NCBI GenBank assembly: GCA_031288215.1
Contig: JAITRV010000071.1
Location: forward strand, 1-14,618
Reading direction: 5' to 3'
DNA: 14,618 nt
Source of the DNA: Spirochaetaceae bacterium
Lineage (GTDB): Bacteria > Spirochaetota > Spirochaetia > Treponematales > Breznakiellaceae
Below are positions 1-6,864 of the stretch, piece by piece. The notes under the pieces were generated by a model. That model did not search any database and was not told the DNA's origin. It saw nothing but the letters and a program-made list of their open reading frames with translations. Positions within the stretch are counted from its first letter, which is position 1. Every line of letters starts with the position of its first letter. A program made the translations under genes and the position numbers.

Positions 1-1349
1 AGGATTTTCAGGTCCAGTCCGTGGTGAGTTCGGCCTGGTATACGCTTACCGCCGCGAATCTTGCGGAAGGGCCTCACTGTATTGTCTATGCGGACCAGAA
101 CAAGGTCGTTTCCAAGGCCGCCGCCCAACGGCTCGTCACGGAATATGAGGAAAAGATATATCCCCCCCTGGAGCGGGTTTTTGGCGCTCCCCCCGATATC
201 GACGGCAACGGGAAGGTCATCCTGCTCCTCCTGGATATCCTTGACGGCTATACCCCTGCCGGCAGCGGCTATGTGGCCGGTTATTTTTCTTCCTATCATA
301 TGATGAAGAGTAATGCCGTCTATCCCCACTCTAATGAGGCGGATATGCTTTTCCTGGATATATACCCCGGAGAGATCGGCAGTGATACCTTTTACGCCAC
401 CATCGCCCATGAATTACAGCACCTCATTGACTTCGGGAAGACTTCCGCGCGGGAGATGAACCGGGACATCTGGATCAACGAGGGGCTCTCCCTTTCGGCG
501 GAGTATCTCTACGGCGGCCAGCGTCCTGACCGGATAGATCTCTACGATGAGGCGAACGCCTATGGGCTGGGCCTCCCCTGGGGGAATAATTTCTTTGTCT
601 GGAACGGGTACTGGGAGCGGGAGAAGGGGGATTCCCTGTCGAATTATGTTACCGCCTACCTTTTCTTTCAGTGGCTCAGGATCCAGGCTCAGGGAACGGG
701 GATATATACGGCCATAAGCGACGCGGTCAAGGGTGAAGGGTTCGGCGATTACCGGGACGTCACCGCCGCGGCCGCTACGGTCAATGACGCCTTTGCCGAC
801 TGGCCGGTCCTGCTTGGTTCCTGGATGCTGGCCAATTGGTACAATAATGAGCGCGGCGTCTTCGGATACCGGGGGGAAATCACCCTGACGGAGAAATATG
901 TCCTCTCCCCCGCCCAATCGGGCGACTCATACGCGTTATTCCCCGGGGAAGGGGTCTTTTCTCCCCGCGGCGGGACGAGTTATTCCCCCCAGGGTAATAT
1001 ACGGTATTACGGCGTCTCCGGGGAAGCCTCCGCCGCTCCGGCAGACCCAACGGCGGGCTTCTTTGAGGGTTCCTCCCAGACGGGTCCGTACCTCCTCACC
1101 TTTAACGGGAATTCCAGTACCGGCGGCGGCAGCGAGCCGGGCAGCCTCGGCGTCCCGGTGGCACAAGCCGGCCTCAGCCGCTCCTCCCCGGATGCCGGCG
1201 TGGTAAGCCTCCGGTCCTCCGGAAGGGCCGTTTCCCCCGCGCCGCCCCTGGGCCCCTACCCCGTCGGCTTGGGGGATAAGCTGGCCGGCCACGGCGATAC
1301 CCCGCGGCCCGTCGGCTTCGAGGAGGCCCGGACCAAGGGGGGGCGGTGA
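1..1349 (+). CDS. Secreted M30-type (hyicolysin-like) zinc metallopeptidase, 5' partial
   Basis: The reading frame is open to the left edge (codons from base 3 contain no stop), so the GTG codons at 21 and 24 are probably internal and the true start and any signal peptide lie outside the window. Numbering from the GTG at 21, the zinc site HELQH is at residues 130-134 (bases 408-422), inside IAHELQHLIDF. INEGLSLSAE follows, so E154 or E161 may be the third ligand (inference). DIDGNGKV at 59-66 and the LFLDIYPGE stretch before the zinc site also match the M30 pattern. The last ~90 residues are rich in Gly, Ser and Pro and look disordered. Known role of the family: extracellular or envelope protein hydrolysis; the substrate here is unknown. 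The end overlaps the next gene by 4 bases (GTGA), suggesting coupled translation. The metallopeptidase call is firm, the M30 label moderately so. Confidence 0.8.
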   Translation, partial: DFQVQSVVSSAWYTLTAANLAEGPHCIVYADQNKVVSKAAAQRLVTEYEEKIYPPLERVFGAPPDIDGNGKVILLLLDILDGYTPAGSGYVAGYFSSYHMMKSNAVYPHSNEADMLFLDIYPGEIGSDTFYATIAHELQHLIDFGKTSAREMNRDIWINEGLSLSAEYLYGGQRPDRIDLYDEANAYGLGLPWGNNFFVWNGYWEREKGDSLSNYVTAYLFFQWLRIQAQGTGIYTAISDAVKGEGFGDYRDVTAAAATVNDAFADWPVLLGSWMLANWYNNERGVFGYRGEITLTEKYVLSPAQSGDSYALFPGEGVFSPRGGTSYSPQGNIRYYGVSGEASAAPADPTAGFFEGSSQTGPYLLTFNGNSSTGGGSEPGSLGVPVAQAGLSRSSPDAGVVSLRSSGRAVSPAPPLGPYPVGLGDKLAGHGDTPRPVGFEEARTKGGR

Positions 1350-1726
1350 GAAACGGCGCGGTCCTGATCGGCCTGCTCTGCGCCGCCGCCCTGGCCTACC
1401 CCCGGGGGCAGGGGGAAGCGGCCGGGGAAGGACGGGAGCCCCCGCGGGCCGAGCCGGCCCCCTCCGTAAGCGCCCCGGAGGGCCCGCTCGTGGAGATCAC
1501 CGGCAGGGTCCGGCTGGTGGGGAACGAGCCCTTTCCGGAACTGGTCCTTACCGGGGAGGACGGGCGGGACTGGTTCATCGCGGAGGAGGACCGGGCCGTC
1601 CTTTCGGCCTATGAACAGCGGACCGTTACGGTCCGGGGCAGGGTGAGCCTCCGGGAGATGATCCTGGCTAACGGCCAAAGGCTGGAAAGCCGCCGCATCC
1701 TCTCGGGGCTTACCCTGGTCCGGTGA
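1346..1726 (+). CDS. Small secreted protein with possible OB-like beta domain, function unknown
   Basis: A 126-residue protein that I cannot assign to a named family. It starts at a GTG inside the GTGA overlap with the peptidase gene, so it is probably translated by re-initiation. The N-terminus MRNGAVLIGLLCAAALA is a signal peptide with a likely type I cleavage site after A17. C12 is preceded by Leu-Leu, a poor lipobox, so a lipoprotein is less likely. Residues ~20-50 are rich in Pro, Glu and Ala and look like a linker. Residues ~48-126 alternate hydrophobic residues in short strands (VEITGRVRLVG, PELVLTGEDG, TVTVRGRVSLRE), which suggests a small OB-like or SH3-like beta barrel (inference from pattern only). 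Context suggests a partner, inhibitor or substrate-related protein of the peptidase in the periplasm. It is very G+C rich, like the end of the peptidase gene. Confidence 0.7.
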   Translation: MRNGAVLIGLLCAAALAYPRGQGEAAGEGREPPRAEPAPSVSAPEGPLVEITGRVRLVGNEPFPELVLTGEDGRDWFIAEEDRAVLSAYEQRTVTVRGRVSLREMILANGQRLESRRILSGLTLVR

Positions 1727-1791
1727 TTCCCGGGATGCCCCATGAACCGTGACCTTCCCGGTGAATGTTGCGGGTAGAGCGTACGAGGCCC

Positions 1792-1820
1792 TTGACAAAA
1801 CGATACCGGCCCGGTAATGT
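1792..1820 (+). promoter_or_regulatory. Sigma70-type promoter for the rimP-nusA-infB cluster
   Basis: A perfect -35 box TTGACA (1792-1797) is followed by 17 bases and TAATGT (1815-1820), a 3/6 match to the -10 consensus. Transcription would start near 1826-1829, leaving a leader of about 75 bases before rimP. It is the only good promoter in the largest intergenic gap and lies directly ahead of the gene cluster. The weak -10 leaves some doubt. Confidence 0.6.
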
Positions 1821-1851
1821 TCTCTATTAGACAATGGAGTTTCATTAAAAA

Positions 1852-1883
1852 AAAGAAGGGCTCGGTTCAGAGGCCCTTTTTTG
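1852..1883 (+). terminator. Leader hairpin with T run: putative transcription attenuator before rimP
   Basis: The arm AAAGAAGGGC (1852-1861) pairs with GCCCTTTTTT (1873-1882) around an 11-base loop: four G-C pairs at the top, then A-U pairs and one G-U. The T run belongs to the lower stem, as in short intrinsic terminators. It lies between the predicted start site and the rimP ribosome site, so it would act on the cluster's own transcripts as well as on read-through from upstream. The GC core is short, so efficiency may depend on a factor such as NusA. No competing arm is visible within the predicted leader itself. Confidence 0.55.
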
Positions 1884-1888
1884 TTGCC

Positions 1889-1894
1889 GGGAGG
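1889..1894 (+). promoter_or_regulatory. Ribosome binding site that fixes the rimP start
   Basis: GGGAGG lies 6 bases before the GTG at 1901. The in-frame ATG at 1817 falls inside the predicted -10 box, and translation from it would add residues encoded by the hairpin, so 1901 is the start used here. Confidence 0.75.
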
Positions 1895-1900
1895 TTATTT

Positions 1901-2380
1901 GTGCGGTTTACGCCCAGGGTCGCCGATCCCCTCGTTGATTCCCTCGAAGCGGTGGCGAAGGGCCTGGGGATGGAACTGGTGGAGTTGTCCCAATCCCGTT
2001 TCCGGGGGGCCGTGCGGATCCGGGCGGTGGTATGCGGCAGGGAACCCGTGGGCCTGGAGCATTGTTCCCGATTGCACCACGCCCTGTCTCCCCGCTTGGA
2101 ACTGGCCTTTCCCGGCAGGGAAGTGTACCTGGAGGTGTCCTCCCCGGGGATAGACCGCCTGATTAAGGACGGTTCCGAGTTTGTCCATTATATAGGCCGG
2201 GGCATAAAATGCTATCGGAGAGATATTTCCGATTGGTCCGGGGGTATTTTGACGGCCGCGGATTCCTCCGGTATCATATTAAAAAGCGGAGATGAAGAGA
2301 TGAAATTGAAGTATGAGCTTATTGCCAAGGCAAAATTAGATTATTCACAGGAGGTTGAAAAACTGTGGCAACGGATATGA
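1901..2380 (+). CDS. rimP: Ribosome maturation factor RimP
   Basis: A 159-residue protein, close to the usual ~150 for RimP, which acts in the cytoplasm in assembly of the 30S ribosomal subunit. The family signature is seen as LEVSSPGIDRLIKD at residues ~77-90, between the N-terminal alpha/beta domain and the C-terminal SH3-like barrel (residues ~92-145, with RGIKCYRRDI and GIILKSGDEE). The N-terminal part carries VAKGLGMELVELS, typical of the first helix-strand unit. The GTG start at 1901 is chosen for its ribosome site and because the frame extended to 1817 would run through the promoter and terminator. The gene overlaps nusA by 16 bases, the classic rimP-nusA arrangement, and is the first gene of the cluster. 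Confidence 0.93.
   Translation: MRFTPRVADPLVDSLEAVAKGLGMELVELSQSRFRGAVRIRAVVCGREPVGLEHCSRLHHALSPRLELAFPGREVYLEVSSPGIDRLIKDGSEFVHYIGRGIKCYRRDISDWSGGILTAADSSGIILKSGDEEMKLKYELIAKAKLDYSQEVEKLWQRI
2350..2355 (+). promoter_or_regulatory. Ribosome binding site that fixes the nusA start
   Basis: GGAGGT lies 9 bases before the GTG at 2365. The alternative ATG at 2377, which overlaps the rimP stop as ATGA, would be 21 bases away. The site lies inside the rimP coding end, so nusA translation is likely coupled to rimP. Confidence 0.7.
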
Positions 2381-3867
2381 CAGAGGCGATCCATCAGTTG
2401 ATTCAGGATCGGGGTATCTCTGAAGAGTTAGTCCTGCGGACCATAGAAAACACCCTCCTGGCGGCCTATAAGCGCCGTTATGGGAATGCTGATAACGCGG
2501 TTGTCCGTTTTAGTGATGATAACCGGGAGGTTTCGATCTTCGCCCGGAAGAAGATCGTAGACGGCGTCTATGACCCGGTTTCGGAAATAGATCTGGAGGA
2601 GGCCCGGGAGCTGAACTCCGATGCGGAAACCGGGGATGAACTGCTCCTGGAGGTGGACCCCAAGGAATTCGACCGGATTTCGGTGCAGAGCGCCAAACAG
2701 ACCGCCCATCAGTCCATCCGGGAAATCCAGAAGGACAGCCTCTATTCGGAGTACAAGGATAAGGTCGGGGAAATCATCATCGGCTACTACCAGCGGGAGC
2801 GGAACAATACCATCTATGTGGACCTGGGGAAGGTGGAGGGGACACTCCCCAAAAAATACCAGTCCCCCCGGGAAACCTACCATGTGAACGACCGTATCAA
2901 GGCCCTGATCACCGAGGTGAACAAGACCCCCGCGGGGCTCCAGGTGGTCCTTTCCCGGACCACGACCGACTTTGTCCGGGCCATCTTTGAACTGGAGGTC
3001 CCGGAGGTCTACGATAAGACCGTGGAGATCCACAAGATAGTCCGGGAGCCGGGGTACCGGACCAAACTGGCGGTGTATTCCAACCGGGAGGACGTGGACC
3101 CCGTGGGGGCCTGCGTGGGCCTCAAGGGGGTCCGGATCCAGGCGGTCATCCGGGAATTGGAGGGGGAAAAGATCGATATCCTCAAATACGATCCCGACCC
3201 CCGGCGTTTCATCAAGAACGCCCTTTCCCCCGCGGAGGTTCGGGACGTGGTCGTCATGGACGAGGGCAAGCATCAGGCCCTGGCGGTGGTCAGCGAATCC
3301 CAGCTTTCCCTGGCCATCGGCAAGCAGGGCCTCAACGTGCGCCTGGCAAACCGCCTGGTGGATTGGAACATCGACGTCAAAACCGACGCCCAGTTTGCGG
3401 AGATGGACATATCCTCCGAATCCCGCCGGGCGGTTTCGGAACTCTTCGGCGATTCCGAAGTCTTCGAGGAGGAGATCTCCCGGATCTCCGAGCTTCCCGG
3501 AGTGGACGCCGAGGCGGCACAGGCCCTGCAGACCAACGGGATTGACTTTATTGAGGATTTCCTCGCCCTCTCGGCGGAGGAAAGCGCCGCGCTTCCCGGT
3601 ATTACGGCGGAGCAGCTTGAGGTGCTGCGGAAACTCATCGACGATTATGTGGAAATTGTCGAGGAAGAAGAAGCCGCCCCGGAGGAGGAGGTTTCCGCCC
3701 CCGAAAGCGAGGAGGCTCCGGCGGAGGATGCCCCGGAAACCGCCGGGAGTCCCGAAGAGGCCCCGGAGGAGTACGAATGTCCTGAGTGCGGAGCGAAGAT
3801 AACCGTGGAAATGACCAACTGCCCGAATTGCGGCATAGGTTTGAGTTTCGAGTATGAAGATGAATAA
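2365..3867 (+). CDS. nusA: Transcription elongation/termination factor NusA with C-terminal zinc ribbon
   Basis: A 500-residue NusA, which binds RNA polymerase and nascent RNA and controls pausing, termination and antitermination. Domains in order: N-terminal polymerase-binding domain (~1-128), S1 (~134-200, YVDLGKVEGTLPKK), KH1 (~225-290, VGACVGLKGVRIQAVIREL), KH2 (~300-345, LAIGKQGLNVRLA) and a helix-hairpin-helix-like segment (~371-425, ISRISELPGV and AALPGITAEQL). A Glu/Ala/Pro linker (~428-470) leads to a C-terminal zinc ribbon with CPEC at 472-475 and CPNC at 486-489. The core is standard, but the zinc ribbon is absent from E. coli and Bacillus NusA. In E. coli the extra C-terminal acidic repeats contact the polymerase alpha subunit and lambda N; here the ribbon occupies that end. 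It starts inside rimP, and a 58-base gap separates it from infB. It may regulate its own operon through the leader hairpin. Confidence 0.96.
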   Translation: MATDMTEAIHQLIQDRGISEELVLRTIENTLLAAYKRRYGNADNAVVRFSDDNREVSIFARKKIVDGVYDPVSEIDLEEARELNSDAETGDELLLEVDPKEFDRISVQSAKQTAHQSIREIQKDSLYSEYKDKVGEIIIGYYQRERNNTIYVDLGKVEGTLPKKYQSPRETYHVNDRIKALITEVNKTPAGLQVVLSRTTTDFVRAIFELEVPEVYDKTVEIHKIVREPGYRTKLAVYSNREDVDPVGACVGLKGVRIQAVIRELEGEKIDILKYDPDPRRFIKNALSPAEVRDVVVMDEGKHQALAVVSESQLSLAIGKQGLNVRLANRLVDWNIDVKTDAQFAEMDISSESRRAVSELFGDSEVFEEEISRISELPGVDAEAAQALQTNGIDFIEDFLALSAEESAALPGITAEQLEVLRKLIDDYVEIVEEEEAAPEEEVSAPESEEAPAEDAPETAGSPEEAPEEYECPECGAKITVEMTNCPNCGIGLSFEYEDE

Positions 3868-3870
3868 CCC

Positions 3871-3895
3871 GATGATTTGAAACGCCGGGATCATC
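3871..3895 (+). other. Short hairpin in the nusA-infB gap
   Basis: GATGAT (3871-3876) and ATCATC (3890-3895) can pair around a 13-base loop; CCCG (3868-3871) and CGGG (3886-3889) offer a competing fold. There is no T run, so it is not a terminator. An RNA processing site or a spacer structure is possible, but six pairs may be chance. Confidence 0.25.
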
Positions 3896-3925
3896 ATAAT
3901 AAAGGGAGTAGACAAAAGGTGGATC

Positions 3926-6502
3926 ATGGCTGAGGAATTAGACAACACTCAAAAAACCAAGGTTCCTGAACTTATTAAACATGCGAAGCATGAGCAGTCG
4001 GGAACGGATCGCAACGAAAGACGGAAGGTCGTGGTGGTCAAGAAGAAAACTTCCGCGCCTCCCCAGGGAGGGCCCCGAAAGCCTCAGCCGAAGATCCAGA
4101 CGGTTCCCCCCCGGGGGGAGGAACCGAAGGAGCGGGAGCAGGAGCAGATCCCCCCCGCCGCCGAAGCTGCGGAGGTAAAGGAAGCTCCCCCCGGCCCGCC
4201 GCCGAAACCGCCGGCGGAGAAGAGCCGGGTGGCGTCCCTGCCCAATACCCAGCGGCCCGCCGCGGCGGCCGGCCGGGTGGGGGGGCGCCCCGTGGGGCCC
4301 CGCCCTCCCCGGGAGGATTTCCAGGGCAAGGGGGGCGGCGGCTACCCCAATACCCATCGGCCCCCGGCCTTTGCCGGCCGGCCCGGCGGCCGTCCCATGG
4401 GGCCCCGCCCCGCCGGTGAAGGCCGTCCCGGCGGGCCCGGCGGCGGCCGGCCCTTTGGGAACAATGCCGGCGGTCCCCGGCCCGGCGGAGGGCGGCCCGG
4501 CCCCGGCTTCAAACCCGGCGGCCCCCGTCCCGGTGGGTTTACCGGCCCCCGGCCGCCGGGCTTCCGCCCCGGCGGGCCCTCCCGGCCCGGCCCCGGCATG
4601 TCCTCGCCCCCGCCCCTGGCGGAGGGAAAGGGCCCGGTCAAGAAGTCTTTTAAGACCAAGAAGACCGTCTATCAGCGCAAGGAACAGGAGATGGAGGAAA
4701 AACTCCTCCAGACCAAGAAGAAGATTGCCCACATGGCCAATCCGGTGCCGAAAACCATCGACATCATGGAGGTCGTGTCGGTTTCGGAACTGGCCCGGAA
4801 GATGAACCTCAAGGCCTCCGACCTGATCCAGAAGCTGATGAGCATGGGGATGATGGTTACCATCAACCAGCAGATCGACGCGGAGACCGCCACCATTCTG
4901 GCGGCGGAATTCGGGGCGGATGTCAATATCGTCAGCCTCTACGACGAGACCCTCATCGAAACCGAAGCGGACGACGAGAGTACCATGAACCCCCGGCCGC
5001 CGGTGGTTACCGTCATGGGCCATGTGGATCACGGAAAGACGAAACTCCTGGACGCCATCCGCAGCGCCGATGTGGTTTCCGGGGAATTCGGCGGCATTAC
5101 CCAGCATATCGGGGCCAATACGGTGGAAACCGAGCACGGCCAGATCACCTTCCTGGATACCCCCGGCCATGAGGCCTTCACCCGGATGCGGGCCCGGGGC
5201 GCCCAGGTGACGGATATCGTGGTCCTGGTGGTGGCCGCCGACGACGGGGTGATGCCCCAGACCATCGAGGCCGTCAACCACGCCAAGGAGGCGGAAGTCC
5301 CCATCATCGTCGCGGTGAACAAGATGGATAAACCCGAAGCCAATCCCGACAAGGTCAAGAGCCAGCTTTCGGAACTGGGGCTCATGCCGGAGGATTGGGG
5401 GGGGCAAACCATGTTCGTGGAACTCTCCGCCCTCAAGAAGGAGGGGATCGACAAGCTCATCGACTGTATCCTCCTGGAGGCGGAGATTCTGGACCTCAGA
5501 TCCAACTACAACCGCCCGGCGGAGGGGAAGATCCTGGAATCCCGGATAGACCACGGCCGGGGCATCGTGGCCACCGTGATCATTCAGCGGGGCACCCTGG
5601 GGATAGGGGACAGCTTTGTGGCGGGCATTTGGCCCGGTAAGGTCCGGGCCCTCTTTAACGACAAGGGGGAAAAGGTCGAGATCGCCACCCCCTCCATGCC
5701 CGTGGAGGTCCTGGGCTTTGAGGGCATCCCCGACGCGGGAGACCCCATCCACGTGGTGGAGGACGAGCGGGTGGCCCGGGGGATTTCCTCAAAACGGCAG
5801 GAACTCAAGCGCTTTGAGGATGCGAAGAACGTCCGGAAGATCACCCTGGATAACCTCTACGCCACCATCAGCGACGGGGCCATCCAGGAACTCAAGGTCA
5901 TCATCAAGAGCGATGTCCAGGGTTCCGCCGAGGTCCTCCGGTCAAGCCTGGAGAAACTTTCCAACAACGAGGTGCGGCTGAACGTGATCCAGGCCCTGCC
6001 CGGGGCCATCAACGAGGGGGATGTGGACCTGGCTATTGCGTCCAACGCGATCATCATCGGCTTCAATGTCCGGCCCGTGCCCAAGGCGAAGCTCCTGGCG
6101 GATCAGGAAAAGGTGGATGTCCGCAAGTACAACGTCATCTACAAGGCGGTGGAGGAGATCCGCCAGGCCATGGAGGGGATGCTCAAACCGGATACCAAGG
6201 AAGAGGTCATCGCCACGGTGGAGGTGCGGGATATATTCCGCGTGCCCAAGGCCGGTACCATTGCGGGATGCTATGTCCTCACGGGAACGGTCAAACGGAG
6301 CGCCAGCGTCAACGTTATCCGGGACAATATCGTCATCCACACGGGGAAAATCTCCTCCCTCAGGCGTTTTAAGGACGATGCCCGGGAAGTCGCCGCGGGA
6401 TTTGAGTGCGGCATGGGGATTGAAGGATTTGATTCCGTCCAGACGGGGGATCAACTCGAGGTGTTTGAAACCGTCGAAGTTGCCAGGAAGCTCGGTTCGT
6501 AG
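3926..6502 (+). CDS. infB: Translation initiation factor IF-2
   Basis: An 858-residue IF2, the GTPase that places initiator fMet-tRNA on the 30S subunit and promotes 70S joining. Layout: a basic, charged N-terminus (1-100); an Arg/Pro/Gly-rich, probably disordered tract (~104-225); a Lys/Glu-rich helix (~235-270); an IF2N domain (~276-330); the GTPase domain with GHVDHGKT (365-372), GGITQHIGA (389-397), DTPGHE (411-416), NKMD (465-468) and SALK (501-504); then the beta-barrel and C-terminal tRNA-binding domains. All G motifs are intact. Residues 106-128 and 141-163 are an imperfect duplication (PNTxRPxAxAGRxGGRPxGPRP). The start ATG has the GGTGG-containing ribosome site at 3918-3922. The region at ~4235-4600 is extremely G+C rich, and long frames on the other strand there are shadows of this biased composition. 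Confidence 0.97.
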   Translation: MAEELDNTQKTKVPELIKHAKHEQSGTDRNERRKVVVVKKKTSAPPQGGPRKPQPKIQTVPPRGEEPKEREQEQIPPAAEAAEVKEAPPGPPPKPPAEKSRVASLPNTQRPAAAAGRVGGRPVGPRPPREDFQGKGGGGYPNTHRPPAFAGRPGGRPMGPRPAGEGRPGGPGGGRPFGNNAGGPRPGGGRPGPGFKPGGPRPGGFTGPRPPGFRPGGPSRPGPGMSSPPPLAEGKGPVKKSFKTKKTVYQRKEQEMEEKLLQTKKKIAHMANPVPKTIDIMEVVSVSELARKMNLKASDLIQKLMSMGMMVTINQQIDAETATILAAEFGADVNIVSLYDETLIETEADDESTMNPRPPVVTVMGHVDHGKTKLLDAIRSADVVSGEFGGITQHIGANTVETEHGQITFLDTPGHEAFTRMRARGAQVTDIVVLVVAADDGVMPQTIEAVNHAKEAEVPIIVAVNKMDKPEANPDKVKSQLSELGLMPEDWGGQTMFVELSALKKEGIDKLIDCILLEAEILDLRSNYNRPAEGKILESRIDHGRGIVATVIIQRGTLGIGDSFVAGIWPGKVRALFNDKGEKVEIATPSMPVEVLGFEGIPDAGDPIHVVEDERVARGISSKRQELKRFEDAKNVRKITLDNLYATISDGAIQELKVIIKSDVQGSAEVLRSSLEKLSNNEVRLNVIQALPGAINEGDVDLAIASNAIIIGFNVRPVPKAKLLADQEKVDVRKYNVIYKAVEEIRQAMEGMLKPDTKEEVIATVEVRDIFRVPKAGTIAGCYVLTGTVKRSASVNVIRDNIVIHTGKISSLRRFKDDAREVAAGFECGMGIEGFDSVQTGDQLEVFETVEVARKLGS
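4101..4126 (+). repeat. Near-perfect inverted repeat inside infB
   Basis: CGGTTCC (4101-4107) pairs with GGAACCG (4120-4126), and the C run 4108-4111 continues the stem with the G run 4115-4118. This makes about 11 pairs with one unpaired A (4119) and a tight loop, encoding residues ~59-67 of IF2. In mRNA it would be a very stable hairpin about 180 bases after the start codon. Confidence 0.6.
4241..4414 (+). repeat. infB: Duplicated 23-residue coding unit in infB
   Basis: Two copies of a unit of the form PNTxRPxAxAGRxGGRPxGPRP begin at 4241 and 4346, 105 bases (35 codons) apart, the spacing keeping the frame. The copies differ at several positions (VGG/PGG, PVGP/PMGP). This is followed to ~4600 by irregular GGPRPGG, GGRPG and RPPGFRPGG units, suggesting growth of the region by slippage or unequal recombination. 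Confidence 0.65.
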
Positions 6503-6504
6503 CG

Positions 6505-6864
6505 ATGGGGACCTACCGGCCGGTCCGCTTGGGACGGCTCATACAGGAAAAGATCGGCGCCCTCATCGTGGAAGGGCGGATCAAGGACCCCCGGGTGGAC
6601 AGTTCCCTCTCGATAAGCCGGGTCGAGGTGTCCCGGGATCTTTCCTACGGGGATGTCTATGTCTCGGGCTATAAAAGCCGGGAGGGACTGCTCAAGGGCA
6701 TTGAGGGCCTGCAAAGCGCCGCGGGATTTATCCAGGCCCAGCTCAACGGTCAGATGCGGCTCCGTCAAACCCCCCGGCTCCGGTTCCATGAGGATCAGGG
6801 GATCCGCGGGGGCTTTGAGATGATACAGAAGATCGAGGAATTGCTGAACCATGAAGGCGGATGA
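6505..6864 (+). CDS. rbfA: Ribosome-binding factor A
   Basis: A 119-residue RbfA, the KH-fold protein that binds the 30S subunit near the 3' end of 16S rRNA and helps its late maturation. Family landmarks are KDPR (27-30), VEVSRDLSYGDVYVS (40-54), GFIQAQL (74-80) and TPRLRF (89-94). The start ATG is only 2 bases after the infB stop. The nearest purine-rich site (AGGAAG, 6484-6489) is 15 bases away, so translation probably depends on ribosomes finishing infB. The end overlaps truB by 14 bases. The position after infB is the usual one in bacteria. Confidence 0.94.
   Translation: MGTYRPVRLGRLIQEKIGALIVEGRIKDPRVDSSLSISRVEVSRDLSYGDVYVSGYKSREGLLKGIEGLQSAAGFIQAQLNGQMRLRQTPRLRFHEDQGIRGGFEMIQKIEELLNHEGG

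Noticed and set aside
1337..1343. G7 run at the end of the peptidase gene, and G7 at 4279-4285 in infB, as phase-variation tracts
   Set aside because: Runs of seven G are expected by chance in such G+C-rich sequence, and the infB one would sit in an essential gene.
1727..1790. A terminator for the peptidase/small-protein pair or a tRNA gene (as metY precedes rimP in E. coli)
   Set aside because: Only short 4-base CCCG/CGGG pairings and no T run are present, and no cloverleaf can be formed.
1834..1848. A five-codon leader reading frame (ATG to TAA, M-E-F-H) ahead of the hairpin
   Set aside because: No ribosome site precedes it, and the length and codons carry no regulatory amino acid signal; probably chance.
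1817..1900. An N-terminal extension of RimP from the ATG at 1817
   Set aside because: The ATG lies inside the predicted -10 box, the extension would be encoded by the terminator hairpin, and the GTG at 1901 has a good ribosome site and gives the normal length.
3938..5752. A 604-codon open frame on the minus strand opposite infB, and a 506-codon one opposite nusA (2428-3948)
   Set aside because: They mirror the strong codon bias of high-GC genes on the other strand, have low-complexity His/Gly/Leu/Asp-rich products, no family resemblance, and lie opposite unmistakable conserved genes.
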